A stretch of DNA of 64,000 nt from Sphingobacteriales bacterium 44-15 (GTDB taxonomy: Bacteria; Bacteroidota; Bacteroidia; Chitinophagales; Chitinophagaceae), in the NCBI GenBank assembly GCA_001899685.1, contig MKWG01000024.1, forward strand, positions 62,001 through 126,000. The letters are read 5' to 3'. Position 1 is the stretch's first letter; the number at the start of each line of letters is the position of its first letter. A program made the position numbers and the translations under genes. Of this stretch, positions 9,029 through 18,448 are shown piece after piece. The notes beneath the pieces are model-generated. The model ran no database searches. It saw only the letters and a program-made list of their open reading frames with translations, and was not told where the DNA came from.

Positions 9029-9367
9029 TTATTCATTTTTGCCGCTAAACAGCAGCGAAGACACTATTGACAACAACAGCCCAAACAGCAGCGCCCACCA
9101 GAACCCGTCTATACTTATACCATTAACAAAATGTGCCGCCAGCAGTACCATTAATGCGTTAATGACAAAAAGAAAAAGCCCGAGCGTAATTATTGTCAGG
9201 GGAATAGTTAGCAGGACCAGTATCGGCTTCAAAATTACATTTGCTACCGCCAGCACCAGGGCAAATATCAATGCTGTCCAGTAGGTGTCAATGTGGATGC
9301 CTTTCAGCACCCGCGACAGTGCAAACGCTACTGCCGCAGTTACTATAAGTTTAATGATAAAGTTCAT
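9029..9367 (-). CDS. Phage-holin-family (holin superfamily IV-like) membrane protein
   Basis: A 112-residue protein made of four hydrophobic helices (about 3-20, 28-48, 53-75 and 85-107), with the pattern AVANVILKPILVLLTIPLTI typical of the small chromosomal 'phage holin family' proteins (PF04020 type). Despite the name these are ordinary chromosomal genes of unknown role, and no phage genes surround it. It ends in a short charged tail, SGKNE. Confidence 0.85.
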   Translation of the reverse strand: MNFIIKLIVTAAVAFALSRVLKGIHIDTYWTALIFALVLAVANVILKPILVLLTIPLTIITLGLFLFVINALMVLLAAHFVNGISIDGFWWALLFGLLLSIVSSLLFSGKNE

Positions 9368-9554
9368 ATACAGGTATTTTAAGTTATTACAACAACGTAA
9401 AAAAGAAGCTTAAACAAGTTCGTTAAAATATCTGTTTGTTGAGCAGGAAGTTTGCAAAAACCACAAAAATGAGACGCTTTTATGGTAAAAGTTTTCCGGC
9501 CGGGTCAAAATAAGTTTCTTTGCACTTTCTTGAAAATCTAATCCCGCCATCACA

Positions 9555-11894
9555 ATGTGGAAAAAGATCGGACAATTTATTTTGAAATACAGGCTTTCCC
9601 TGCTGATCATAGTAGCGCTTTCAACGGCATTTATGCTATATCACGGGAAGCAGGTAACGATCAGTTATGAATTTGTACGGACAATCCCGGTGGATAACCC
9701 TTTGTATAAAAGATACCTGGCATTTAAGCAGCAGTTTGGCGATGACGGCAATACGCTGGTGATAGGGTTTACAAAAGCTGATCTTTTCACCAAAACGGTT
9801 TTTGAAGCGTATGCAGCCTTATGCAATGATCTTAAAAAAGTAGATAAGGTAGAGGCTGTACTGAGCGTGGCAGGCGCTGTTGATCTTGTAAAGAATGACA
9901 GCACGGAGAAATTGCAGGTAGTGCAGGTTTTCTCCTCCTCTGCTGTACTTTCTCAGGAGCAGTTGGACAGTGCGGTGAACGTATTTTATTCACTCCCGTT
10001 TTATAAAGGATTGCTATATAATCCTGACACCAAAGCGTATCTCATTGCGGTTAAGATCAATAAAGACGTTTTAGGCACTAAGGGGAGGGAGAAAGTCATA
10101 GCAGCCATCGAAGATCTGGCTTACAGCTTTGGCGAAAAGCAAAAGGCGGAAATGCATATCAGCGGGCTTCCGCTTATCCGTACCAATATGGCGATAAAGG
10201 TGGAAAAGGAGATGCGATGGTTCCTGATAGGCTCTGTATTGATATCGGCCATAATACTGATCCTTTTTTTCAGGTCGTTCAGTGCAACCGTACTTTCGCT
10301 CGGAGTGGTTATCACAGGAGTGATATGGAGCATGGGCGTTATGCACTTGTTCCACTATAATATAAGCCTGCTTACAGCGCTTGTGCCGCCTCTCATAGTG
10401 GTGATCGGCATTCCCAATTGTATTTACTTCCTGAATAAATACCATACTTCCTGGGTTGATACAAAAAATAAGCATACGGCGCTTGTGGAAATGGTGAACC
10501 GCATGGGCATTATCACCCTGTTTTGCAATATTGCCGCGGCAATCGGGTTTGCTGTATTTGCTCTGACTAAAAGCGCTATACTTAAAGAGTTTGGCGTGGT
10601 AGCGGGAATAAGCATTATTGCCATTTTTTTTATATCGCTTGCCACTATTCCCGCTGTGCTGAGCTATTTGCCGCCACCTAAAATAAGACATATCAAATAC
10701 CTGGAAAGCAGGTGGCTGGATGTAGTGCTGACAAGAGTAGAGAAATGGGTTTTTAACCATACCAAGACCATCTATATTGTTACGGGGCTTATCATTGTAT
10801 TCGCTGTATTGGGCATGACACGGCTGGTGTCTGTGGGACACATGGTAGACGATATCCCGCAGACAGATAAGATATACACTGATCTGAAATATTTTGAGAC
10901 CAACTTTAAAGGTATTATGCCGCTGGAAATAATTATTGACACCAAAAAGAAATATGGCTTCAGCGGGTTAAAAGCGCTCGATATCTTTTCAAGAATAGAT
11001 TCTTTGTCGCAGTATATTGCTTCCAGGAAAGAAATGGCGCGGCCGCTTTCCCTGGCGGAAGGTTTAAAGTTTGCCAAGCAGGGGTTTTATGACGGCGACA
11101 GCAATAATTATGCAATGCCCAACACTTTCGATGGCGCGTTTGTGAGCGATTACCTGCGTGTAAAAAAAGACAGTAATAGCAGCGCTTCGGGGAATTCGTT
11201 CCAGCAGTTGATGAATGCTTTTATGGACAGTACCCGGCAAAAAACAAGGATCAGTGTGAATATGGCTGATGTGGGAAGTAAAAAGTTGCCGATGATCCTT
11301 GCAGGTATCAAAAAAAGGTCTGACCAGCTTTTCGATTCTACCCGCTTCAATGTAGAATTCACGGGTACAAGCGTAACTTTCCTGGAAGGGAGCCGCTTTA
11401 TTATCAACGGGTTGAGGGATAGCATATTATGGGCGTTTTTACTTATTTCATTATGTATGCTATACCTGTTCAGATCATTGCGGATCCTTGTCTGTTCTTT
11501 AATCCCCAATATCATTCCCTTAATGCTTACTGCAGGCATCATGGGCTGGGCGGGAGTTCCGCTTAAGCCTTCCACGGTGCTGATATTCGGTATCGCACTG
11601 GGGATAGCTATTGACGTAACTATCCGCTTCCTGGTAACCTACCGTCAACAATTGCCCGAACACCGGCAACAGGTAAAGCCAACGATCCTGCAGACCATTC
11701 ATCATACCGGCATCAGTATTATTTATACCTCACTGGTGCTGATAGCAGGGTTCAGCATTTTTATGTTCAGCGGTTTTGGAGGCACCCAGGCCCTGGGGTG
11801 GCTTACATCGCTTACATTGCTTTCTGCCACAGTCACCAATCTTGTTTTACTGCCGGTTTTGCTGATTTTGATGCACCGGTCGGAAAAAAGGTAA
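9555..11894 (+). CDS. MMPL/RND-family exporter
   Basis: A 779-residue inner-membrane protein with the twofold RND plan: one transmembrane helix (about 9-28), a large periplasmic domain, a block of helices (about 223-375), then the same arrangement again with helices around 405-425 and 625-775. FGIALGIAIDVTIRF in the second block is the transmembrane motif that carries proton-relay acidic residues in MMPL and SSD-type proteins. Family members move lipids, hopanoids or other hydrophobic compounds by proton motive force. No membrane-fusion or outer-membrane partner is adjacent, so the substrate is unknown. Confidence 0.9.
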   Translation: MWKKIGQFILKYRLSLLIIVALSTAFMLYHGKQVTISYEFVRTIPVDNPLYKRYLAFKQQFGDDGNTLVIGFTKADLFTKTVFEAYAALCNDLKKVDKVEAVLSVAGAVDLVKNDSTEKLQVVQVFSSSAVLSQEQLDSAVNVFYSLPFYKGLLYNPDTKAYLIAVKINKDVLGTKGREKVIAAIEDLAYSFGEKQKAEMHISGLPLIRTNMAIKVEKEMRWFLIGSVLISAIILILFFRSFSATVLSLGVVITGVIWSMGVMHLFHYNISLLTALVPPLIVVIGIPNCIYFLNKYHTSWVDTKNKHTALVEMVNRMGIITLFCNIAAAIGFAVFALTKSAILKEFGVVAGISIIAIFFISLATIPAVLSYLPPPKIRHIKYLESRWLDVVLTRVEKWVFNHTKTIYIVTGLIIVFAVLGMTRLVSVGHMVDDIPQTDKIYTDLKYFETNFKGIMPLEIIIDTKKKYGFSGLKALDIFSRIDSLSQYIASRKEMARPLSLAEGLKFAKQGFYDGDSNNYAMPNTFDGAFVSDYLRVKKDSNSSASGNSFQQLMNAFMDSTRQKTRISVNMADVGSKKLPMILAGIKKRSDQLFDSTRFNVEFTGTSVTFLEGSRFIINGLRDSILWAFLLISLCMLYLFRSLRILVCSLIPNIIPLMLTAGIMGWAGVPLKPSTVLIFGIALGIAIDVTIRFLVTYRQQLPEHRQQVKPTILQTIHHTGISIIYTSLVLIAGFSIFMFSGFGGTQALGWLTSLTLLSATVTNLVLLPVLLILMHRSEKR

Positions 11895-12138
11895 AAATAG
11901 TTAACGCATTGTTAAGTTAATTTCCGTTTTAAGCCGGGCAGCATTCCTGTTTGCTAACAATTGTTAGCATAACTGCCGGATTATCAGCTTTTTTACCAAA
12001 AGATAAAATATTTGTTAATGATCGTCGTTTAAGGCGGTATAATGTATTAAGCAGCAATACAGGATTATATTTTGTCCTTAAAGCTGGGATTGTAAATCTT
12101 AAAAATTTGACAAAAAATCTAAGGTTAACAATTCTTTA

Positions 12139-12146
12139 TATCTTTG
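12139..12146 (+). promoter_or_regulatory. -7 box (TATCTTTG) of the susC-like gene
   Basis: An exact TAnnTTTG match 22 bp before the ATG. The nearest TTTG (about 12106) is 29 bp upstream, too far for a standard -33 element. The 274-bp gap before susC holds nothing else I recognise. Confidence 0.55.
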
Positions 12147-12168
12147 TCGCTTCAAAATTTTACAAATC

Positions 12169-15100
12169 ATGAGAAAAACAATGTCACTATTGGCAATGCT
12201 AATACTATGTTCGGTATTTGCATGGTCACAAACAAAGACTATAACCGGACAGGTTATGGATGAAAATGGAGCTCCCGTGCCATTTGCTACAGTAAAAGAT
12301 AAGGGCAGCAGTACTGCGGTTGCAGCAGATGAAAATGGTAAGTTTTCTCTTACTGTGACCAAGGGAAAAATCACAGTAAGCGCTGCAGGTTTTGAAACCC
12401 AGGAAGTCTCAGTGGGTAGCAGTAACAATCTTGTCATTACTTTAAAGAACTCCTCTTCGTTACAGGAAGTAGTGGTAACTGCCCTGGGTATTAAAAAAGA
12501 AAAAAAGAGAATCGGCTATTCCGTTACGGAAGTAAGCGGTGAGGATATTGAAAAGTCAAAAGAAACCAACGTAGTTGAAGCTTTGTCAGCTAAAGTTCCG
12601 GGTGCACAGGTTACCAGCAGTGCAGGGACCCCGGGTGCATCTTCCAAAATATTATTGCGCGGCAATTCAACATTTACAGGAAATAATGAACCATTAATGG
12701 TTGTTGACGGAACCCCTATAGATAACTCTACTGCCCAGCCGATCCCGGGAGATTATCCTTTTAACATCAATCTTACCGGTGTCAATGAGTCCAACAGGGG
12801 TATAGATATCAACCCGGCAGATATAGAATCTATATCTGTGCTGAAAGGACCTGCGGCCGCATCCTTATATGGTGCAAGAGGGGGTAACGGGGCTATAATC
12901 ATAACCACAAAAAAAGGTAAATACGGCGCCCATAAAGGGCTGGGAATAACTGCGAGTTCAGGGATTGAGTTTTCAAAGGTCAATAAATTACCGGAATACC
13001 AGAAAGAATATGTACAGGGGGCAAATGGAGCATATTCTCAAACCACGCCCAACAGTTGGGGAGCTAAAAGAGAAAATGCCGGCATACCCATATATGATGA
13101 TAAGTACGGGCAGTTTTTTCAGACAGGGACGAACTATACCAATAATATTGCCATAGACGGAGGAAGTGAAAATTCCATTTTCCGTGTAGGGGTCGGCAAT
13201 ACCAGCAATAAAGGTGTAGTGCCTAATTCGAGGTTTAACCGAACTAATATCAGCGTTTCCGCGGAAACAAAGGTGAAGAAATGGTTGACATTCGGCGCTT
13301 CTGCTAATTATTCAAATTCGGCTGGCCGCAGGGTTCAGAACGGGAGTAATTTAGGTGGAATAATGCTTACTTTGCTACGTGCGCCTATCAATTATAATGT
13401 TGATGATTATATAGACACCACTACCGGTGAGCAAACACAATATTATGGGATATACGACAATCCGAAGTTCACTGCTTATAGAAATCCTTATACTGACAAT
13501 ACGAACAGAATATACGGAAATGTATATACAAATATTTCTATTTGGAAAGATCTAAGTTTGGACTGGAAAGTGGGTGTGGATTATTATAATACCGAATCGA
13601 AACAGATCTATGATTTGAGCTCTATCGGAAACGACGATGGCGACGGGTCAGGTCAAATTAATCTTGCCAATACTGCAAATCGCCAGATTACCTCCAATAT
13701 TAATCTACGTTATAAAACATTTATTACCCCAGACCTTGAAATGAATGTATTGGCCGGTTATAATTTGTGGGACAATCAGAACACTTTTTATTTCATGAGA
13801 GGTAAGCAGATCCAGGTACCGGGGTTATATAATCTTTCCAATACTGCAAACCTGTATACCAGTAACCTTGACAGTTATGAGCAGACAAATGGTTTGTATG
13901 GTGAAATTGGGTTTAATTACAAGTCTTTTCTTAATCTGACGCTTGCCGGCAGAAACGACTGGACTACCGCTTTTGGCAGAGGGGGAGCTTCCGTTTTCTA
14001 CCCTAAAGTAGATGCGTCATGGATATTTTCAGAGCATATTCCTGCTAACAATATCCTAAGCTATGGTAAGATAAGAGCCGCTTTTTCAGATGCCGGTACC
14101 GGTCCTGATCCTTATACCTACAGTAAGATTACTTATTTTCTTAAGCCATTTATAACTGATGGTTATACTAACGGGAATACATTCCCATACCTTGGGCAGG
14201 CGGGATTTGCTCCTTCAAACGTTCAATATCCCGGCGGTCTGATCCCGGCACATGTTACCGGCAAAGAAGTTGGTCTGGAATTAAGGCTATTTAAAAACAG
14301 GCTGTATTTAGAAGGTACTTATTACGACCAGCTTTCAAAAGATAATATCATCACTAAACCCATTGCTCCAAGTACGGGTTACCAATACGAGATAGGAAAT
14401 GCCGGAGAGATCTCTAACCGGGGATATGAGCTGGCATGGGGATTTGATGTGGTAAAATCCAAGGAGGTACAGTGGAATATCGGAGGTAACTGGAGCAAAA
14501 ATATCTCTAAAATAAAGTCTCTTCCTGATGGTGTAAATGAAATTCCTGTAGAAAGCGGTTTTAGTGAAATAGGCGCTTATGCCATTGTTGGGCAACCGTA
14601 TGGTGTATTTTACGGTTCTGCATGGGAACGTAATGCTCAGGGGCAATTGCTGGTAGATGATGAGGGACAGGCGATAAAGAAAGAGGTGCAGGTAGGAATC
14701 GGAAACCCTAATCCTGACTGGTTAATGGGGATAAGCAGCAGCCTGAATGTTAAAGGGTTCAGCTTGTCAGTTCTTTTTGATATTCGCCAGGGTGGCAAGA
14801 TATGGAATGGCACCTGGGCCCGTTTGGAAAATATGGGGGTAGCTGATGAAACGATAAACAGGGAACAGGAATATGTGATTGACGGGGTATACGGAGAGAA
14901 TACAGCAAAGCCGGGAGAAAAGAATACGACTCCTGTTCCTGCATCATATTATTTCCGGACATACAAAGGTGACTTTGGTAACTATGCTGCAGAAAATGCT
15001 ATACAGGATGGATCCTGGGTGCGTTTGAGAACAGTAAGCCTGGGATACAGGTTCAACTTTACCAAAGAAAACAGCGCACTTAAATATATTGATCTTACGC

Positions 15101-15252
15101 TTACCGGGAGGAATTTATGGTTGCACACAAAATACAAAGGAGTTGATCCTGAAACCAGTCTCACTGGCGCCGGGTCTAATCTTGGCGGATGGGACTATTT
15201 CAATAATCCGGGTTCCAAAGGGTACGGATTCACACTCCGGGTTGGATTATAA
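12169..15252 (+). CDS. SusC/RagA-family TonB-linked outer membrane transporter
   Basis: A 1,027-residue TonB-dependent transporter that imports oligosaccharides or other large nutrients with its SusD partner. A signal peptide (1-20, ending AWSQ) precedes a carboxypeptidase-regulatory-like domain (about 24-105, GQVMDENGAPVPFATV...DENGKFSL), the plug domain (about 115-235, with KIILRGNSTF-like and SISVLKGPAAASLYGARGGNG) and a long beta-barrel. No TonB/FecR signalling extension is seen. The partner gene starts 46 bp downstream. No glycosidase flanks the pair, so the ligand cannot be predicted. Confidence 0.96.
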   Translation: MRKTMSLLAMLILCSVFAWSQTKTITGQVMDENGAPVPFATVKDKGSSTAVAADENGKFSLTVTKGKITVSAAGFETQEVSVGSSNNLVITLKNSSSLQEVVVTALGIKKEKKRIGYSVTEVSGEDIEKSKETNVVEALSAKVPGAQVTSSAGTPGASSKILLRGNSTFTGNNEPLMVVDGTPIDNSTAQPIPGDYPFNINLTGVNESNRGIDINPADIESISVLKGPAAASLYGARGGNGAIIITTKKGKYGAHKGLGITASSGIEFSKVNKLPEYQKEYVQGANGAYSQTTPNSWGAKRENAGIPIYDDKYGQFFQTGTNYTNNIAIDGGSENSIFRVGVGNTSNKGVVPNSRFNRTNISVSAETKVKKWLTFGASANYSNSAGRRVQNGSNLGGIMLTLLRAPINYNVDDYIDTTTGEQTQYYGIYDNPKFTAYRNPYTDNTNRIYGNVYTNISIWKDLSLDWKVGVDYYNTESKQIYDLSSIGNDDGDGSGQINLANTANRQITSNINLRYKTFITPDLEMNVLAGYNLWDNQNTFYFMRGKQIQVPGLYNLSNTANLYTSNLDSYEQTNGLYGEIGFNYKSFLNLTLAGRNDWTTAFGRGGASVFYPKVDASWIFSEHIPANNILSYGKIRAAFSDAGTGPDPYTYSKITYFLKPFITDGYTNGNTFPYLGQAGFAPSNVQYPGGLIPAHVTGKEVGLELRLFKNRLYLEGTYYDQLSKDNIITKPIAPSTGYQYEIGNAGEISNRGYELAWGFDVVKSKEVQWNIGGNWSKNISKIKSLPDGVNEIPVESGFSEIGAYAIVGQPYGVFYGSAWERNAQGQLLVDDEGQAIKKEVQVGIGNPNPDWLMGISSSLNVKGFSLSVLFDIRQGGKIWNGTWARLENMGVADETINREQEYVIDGVYGENTAKPGEKNTTPVPASYYFRTYKGDFGNYAAENAIQDGSWVRLRTVSLGYRFNFTKENSALKYIDLTLTGRNLWLHTKYKGVDPETSLTGAGSNLGGWDYFNNPGSKGYGFTLRVGL

Positions 15253-15298
15253 TATTTGATCGTGTAACTATTAATAATATAATTTAAAATATAATTAA

Positions 15299-16699
15299 AT
15301 GAAACATAAACTAATTAAAGGAATAAGCTTCACCGGGTTATTCTTTAGTTTGCTTATAGGGTGTAAAAAGGATGATAAATATTATATCAGTCCTAATGAT
15401 CCTACCTCTGCAACAGTCCAGACTTTATTAACAGCGTTGGAGGTATCTACAATGAACAGTTACGAAGGTGATCTTACCCGTTCTGCCGGGGTATTAATCC
15501 AGCATGGAGTTGGTGTGGATGCCCAGGCTTCCCAAACAAATGGTTATACACTTTCTGAAAACCTCTTTGACAATCAATGGGGTCAAATCTACCAGGCTAT
15601 TAATACCGGTTATCAATTACTTGATATTTCCGGCGGTGATGAAAATCCCCGTTACCGTGGCGTTACCAAGATCATACTTGCTATGAACTGGGGGCTACTT
15701 ACGGATCTGTGGGGAGACATACCCTTTTCAGAAGCGGTAGCAGGTGTAAAATTCCCCAAATATGATTCCCAGGAAAGTGTGTATACCGGCATTCAAACGC
15801 TGCTTTCAGATGCCATCACAGACCTGGAATCTACCGATGACGAGAATAGCATAGCTCCCGGTTCTGATGATATAATTTTTGACGGCGATGCTGAATTATG
15901 GACTAAAACTGCCTGGACCTTAAAAGCCCGTTATTTAAACAGGTTGTCAAAAAAAGCGGATTACAAACCTGCTGATATTCTGAGTGCTTTAGAGAAAGGT
16001 ATTTCAGATAAGACTGAAGATTGTATGAGTCCTCATGGAGGAAATGGTACAGATGCTAATCAATGGTACGATTATTTGAACCAAAGAGCATATATTGTCG
16101 CATCAAAGCCATTGGTTGACTCCCTGAAGTTGCGCCCGGAAGACAAAAGGATCTTTTATTATTACGACTCAACAAGCTCTGGTAATGCTTTTGTCGGAAG
16201 CCCTGTAGATGTTCCTGTTTCGTCTGCTTCAACATGGGGCGAATATCTGATTGGACCAATAAACAGGCCTAAAGATGAAATCGGTTCTCCGGCAACGTCG
16301 GCGCCTCTTGTTACCTATTTTGAAGCGCTCTTTATCAAAGCAGAAGTGCTTGCCAATGAAGGTGATGTGGGTACGGCCGATGCTTTGAATGAGGCTATTA
16401 AAGCTTCCTGCGATAAAGCAACAGGCGGCACTTACGACGGAGCTTCGATTGCTACCTATACACCAGCAAATACCGATGTAAGCAGGGTAATGTATGAAAA
16501 ATGGCTGGCAATGTTTGGACAGGTTGAGGCCTATACTGATTACCGCAAAACAGGTTATCCTGCGTTAACTCCGAATCCTAAAGGATTTACCGATGGGCAT
16601 ATCATTCCCAAAAGGTTTCCCACTCCTTTAGCTGAACGCACTGGCAATACAAATGCCCCAACACCTAAGATTACTGATGCGGTTTGGTTTGCGCAGTAA
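15299..16699 (+). CDS. SusD/RagB-family surface lipoprotein (SusD-like_2 type)
   Basis: The 466-residue partner of the preceding SusC protein; it caps the barrel and binds the substrate on the cell surface. The lipobox LLIGC gives acylated Cys22, and the following KKDDK fits the Bacteroidota surface-export signal. The sequence NTGYQLLDISG... and LTDLWGDIPFSEA is characteristic of the SusD/RagB fold, closest to the SusD-like_2 subgroup rather than starch SusD. A strong intrinsic terminator follows at 16726-16766. Confidence 0.93.
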   Translation: MKHKLIKGISFTGLFFSLLIGCKKDDKYYISPNDPTSATVQTLLTALEVSTMNSYEGDLTRSAGVLIQHGVGVDAQASQTNGYTLSENLFDNQWGQIYQAINTGYQLLDISGGDENPRYRGVTKIILAMNWGLLTDLWGDIPFSEAVAGVKFPKYDSQESVYTGIQTLLSDAITDLESTDDENSIAPGSDDIIFDGDAELWTKTAWTLKARYLNRLSKKADYKPADILSALEKGISDKTEDCMSPHGGNGTDANQWYDYLNQRAYIVASKPLVDSLKLRPEDKRIFYYYDSTSSGNAFVGSPVDVPVSSASTWGEYLIGPINRPKDEIGSPATSAPLVTYFEALFIKAEVLANEGDVGTADALNEAIKASCDKATGGTYDGASIATYTPANTDVSRVMYEKWLAMFGQVEAYTDYRKTGYPALTPNPKGFTDGHIIPKRFPTPLAERTGNTNAPTPKITDAVWFAQ

Positions 16700-16725
16700 A
16701 AGTTATAATATCTTAGAATAGATAA

Positions 16726-16766
16726 AATATAAAAGCCGGCATTTGGTTAGCCGGCTTTTATATTTT
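16726..16766. terminator. Bidirectional intrinsic terminator after susD-like gene
   Basis: A perfect 15-bp stem (16726-16740 with 16750-16764), core AAAAGCCGGC/GCCGGCTTTT, with a 9-nt loop and A/T tracts on both sides. It serves the susCD operon and the convergent DsbA-fold gene. Confidence 0.9.
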
Positions 16767-16793
16767 AGCAATATCAACCTGCCTGATTTTATC

Positions 16794-17396
16794 TCAAGCC
16801 CGCTGCGAAACTTTCTTCCTGCTTTTTAACGCCTGCGAAATGGCTGCTGATAATTGCTGGAAAGTAGGTTTTCCTTCAAAGCGCTCTCCATTGATAAAGA
16901 TCGCCGGCACTTCCGTAACGCCTGCATCCACGGCCTGGGTTTGATCGTCTCTTACATACCAGCCAAACTTAGAGTTCATAAGGTCATCAAGAAAATGTTT
17001 ACCGGTTACTCCTGCCTCACGGGCATATTCTTTGAGGCTGATGGTGCCGAGGGTCCGCTGGTGCCGGAGTAAAATATTATGCATTTCCCAAAATTTGCCC
17101 TCCTGTGCAGCGCCTATTGCCGCTTCGGCAGCCTTGAAAGAGCGCTGGTGAATTTTCGTCATGGGGAAATGGCGGAAATTATATTTGACTTTCCCTTTAA
17201 ATGCTTCGAGTATTTCTACAATTACGGTATGTATTTTGGCTGTTTCCTGGCTCTCATAATCGCCATATTCCATTATCAGTACTTTAGCGTCCGGATCTCC
17301 TACGATCACCTCCCTGGGAGCTATAATTTTTTCTTCAACTTTTATCTTCATAACCTTTTCTGTTTTAATATCTTCTATTGTCAAAATAAATGCCAT
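16794..17396 (-). CDS. DsbA-fold thioredoxin-like protein lacking the CXXC site
   Basis: A 200-residue protein of the Thioredoxin_4/DsbA type: IMEYGDYES at the first strand, RHFPMTKIHQRSFKAAEAA in the helical insert, and the cis-Pro strand TEVPAIFINGERFEG are all in place. Where the family has CPxC the sequence reads ESQET, so both active-site Cys are Ser/Thr, and the whole protein has no Cys. There is no signal peptide, so it is cytosolic and cannot be a normal disulfide oxidase. It may have become a binding or scaffold protein. A shorter start at 17351 (MKIKVEEK), preceded by AAAAGG, is quite possible. Confidence 0.85.
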   Translation of the reverse strand: MAFILTIEDIKTEKVMKIKVEEKIIAPREVIVGDPDAKVLIMEYGDYESQETAKIHTVIVEILEAFKGKVKYNFRHFPMTKIHQRSFKAAEAAIGAAQEGKFWEMHNILLRHQRTLGTISLKEYAREAGVTGKHFLDDLMNSKFGWYVRDDQTQAVDAGVTEVPAIFINGERFEGKPTFQQLSAAISQALKSRKKVSQRA

Positions 17397-17573
17397 TTAA
17401 TCATAAGTTACAAAAAGAATTTATTTATACCCCAAACCCGGCATTTTATACTAAAATGGTTATGATTATCAATCGGTTAGTCAGAAATTTAAGAGCAATG
17501 ACATAATGTCTTACAGAGAAGGAGATCAGATCAAAAAAATCCGGTAGGTTTGGAGCGCAATACATACAGCTCT

Positions 17574-18308
17574 ATGTCGAAAGCCACAAAGTCGGAAATT
17601 AAATTTTTAGAAGGGCCGCAGTCCCGTTGGGAAGAATTAACATTCACACTTAAAGCAGTCAGGGAATTTATCAGGGGGTTCAGGGCCCTGCATTTTGTAG
17701 GGCCTTGTGTTACTATTTTCGGGTCAGCCAGGTTTAAGGAAGATCATGAATATTACAAGCTTACCGAAAAGCTTGCAGGTGAGACGGCTAAATTAGGATT
17801 TACTATAATGACAGGCGGTGGTCCGGGCATTATGGAAGCGGCAAACCGTGGCGCCAAAGAGGTTGGCGGAAAATCAGTAGGATGTAATATTATTTTACCG
17901 TTTGAGCAAAAACCCAATCCCTATCTTGACAGGTGGGTCAATATCCGGTACTTTTTTGTGCGTAAAACCCTGCTGATGAAATATTCCTATGCTTTCATCG
18001 TCATGCCCGGGGGATTTGGTACAATGGATGAGTTTTTTGAAGCGTTGACCCTGGTTCAAACCAAAGTAGTGCAATCCTTTCCTATTATAGTGTTCTGTAA
18101 AGACTTTCATAAGAAGCTGACGGAATATATAGAGCACCTGAAAGCAGCAGGCACAATTTCTCCTGAAGACACTCACCTGATATTACTCACCGACTCCATT
18201 GAGGAAGCCATTGAATACCTTAAAGTAAAAAGCATTGAGCAATTCGGGTTAAAATATGCCCAGCCGAAACCACTGGGCTGGTTGTTTGAACGGAAGTTTT
18301 TCAGGTAG
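17574..18308 (+). CDS. LOG family protein (nucleoside monophosphate phosphoribohydrolase-like)
   Basis: About 244 residues with a Rossmann-like fold. The family signature PGGFGTMDEFFE and the upstream TGGGPGIMEAANRGA identify the Lonely Guy/TIGR00730 family, whose members release the base from nucleoside 5'-monophosphates (in plants, activating cytokinins). In bacteria the role may be nucleotide salvage or cytokinin-like metabolism. ATG 17574 is preferred over an upstream in-frame TTG at 17550. The gene stands alone and converges on the sialidase-like gene across a repeat. Confidence 0.9.
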   Translation: MSKATKSEIKFLEGPQSRWEELTFTLKAVREFIRGFRALHFVGPCVTIFGSARFKEDHEYYKLTEKLAGETAKLGFTIMTGGGPGIMEAANRGAKEVGGKSVGCNIILPFEQKPNPYLDRWVNIRYFFVRKTLLMKYSYAFIVMPGGFGTMDEFFEALTLVQTKVVQSFPIIVFCKDFHKKLTEYIEHLKAAGTISPEDTHLILLTDSIEEAIEYLKVKSIEQFGLKYAQPKPLGWLFERKFFR

Positions 18309-18339
18309 ATGGAGGTGCGAGGCGTCAGGTATCGGCGGT

Positions 18340-18422
18340 CAACTATCAGAAGAGGAGAACCGGTAAAATTGAGCGTAACGTTCTCACTTTTCATGTCTCT
18401 CCTCTCGCGTCTCACGTTCCGG
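18340..18422. repeat. Intergenic hairpin repeat, degenerate copy 4
   Basis: Left half AGAAGAGGAGAA, right half TTCTCACTTTTCATGTCTCTCCTCTCGCGTCTCACG: family vocabulary with poor pairing. It lies between convergent genes. Confidence 0.45.
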
Positions 18423-18448
18423 CAACTGCTTTGCCAATGAAGAATATC

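Noticed and set aside
9029-9367. Prophage remnant suggested by the holin-like gene
   Set aside because: No other phage gene, integrase or att-like repeat nearby; this holin-like family is commonly chromosomal.
10071-10841. 256-residue open frame on the minus strand inside the exporter gene
   Set aside because: His/Tyr/Arg-rich, no family motifs, and lies opposite a well-conserved MMPL coding region.
12100-12146. Complete -33/-7 promoter for susC
   Set aside because: The TTTG near 12106 is 29 bp from the -7 box, outside the usual 19-20 bp; only the -7 box is claimed.
11951-12172. 73-residue frame upstream of the SusC gene
   Set aside because: It contains the susC -7 box and overlaps its start codon; composition looks non-coding.
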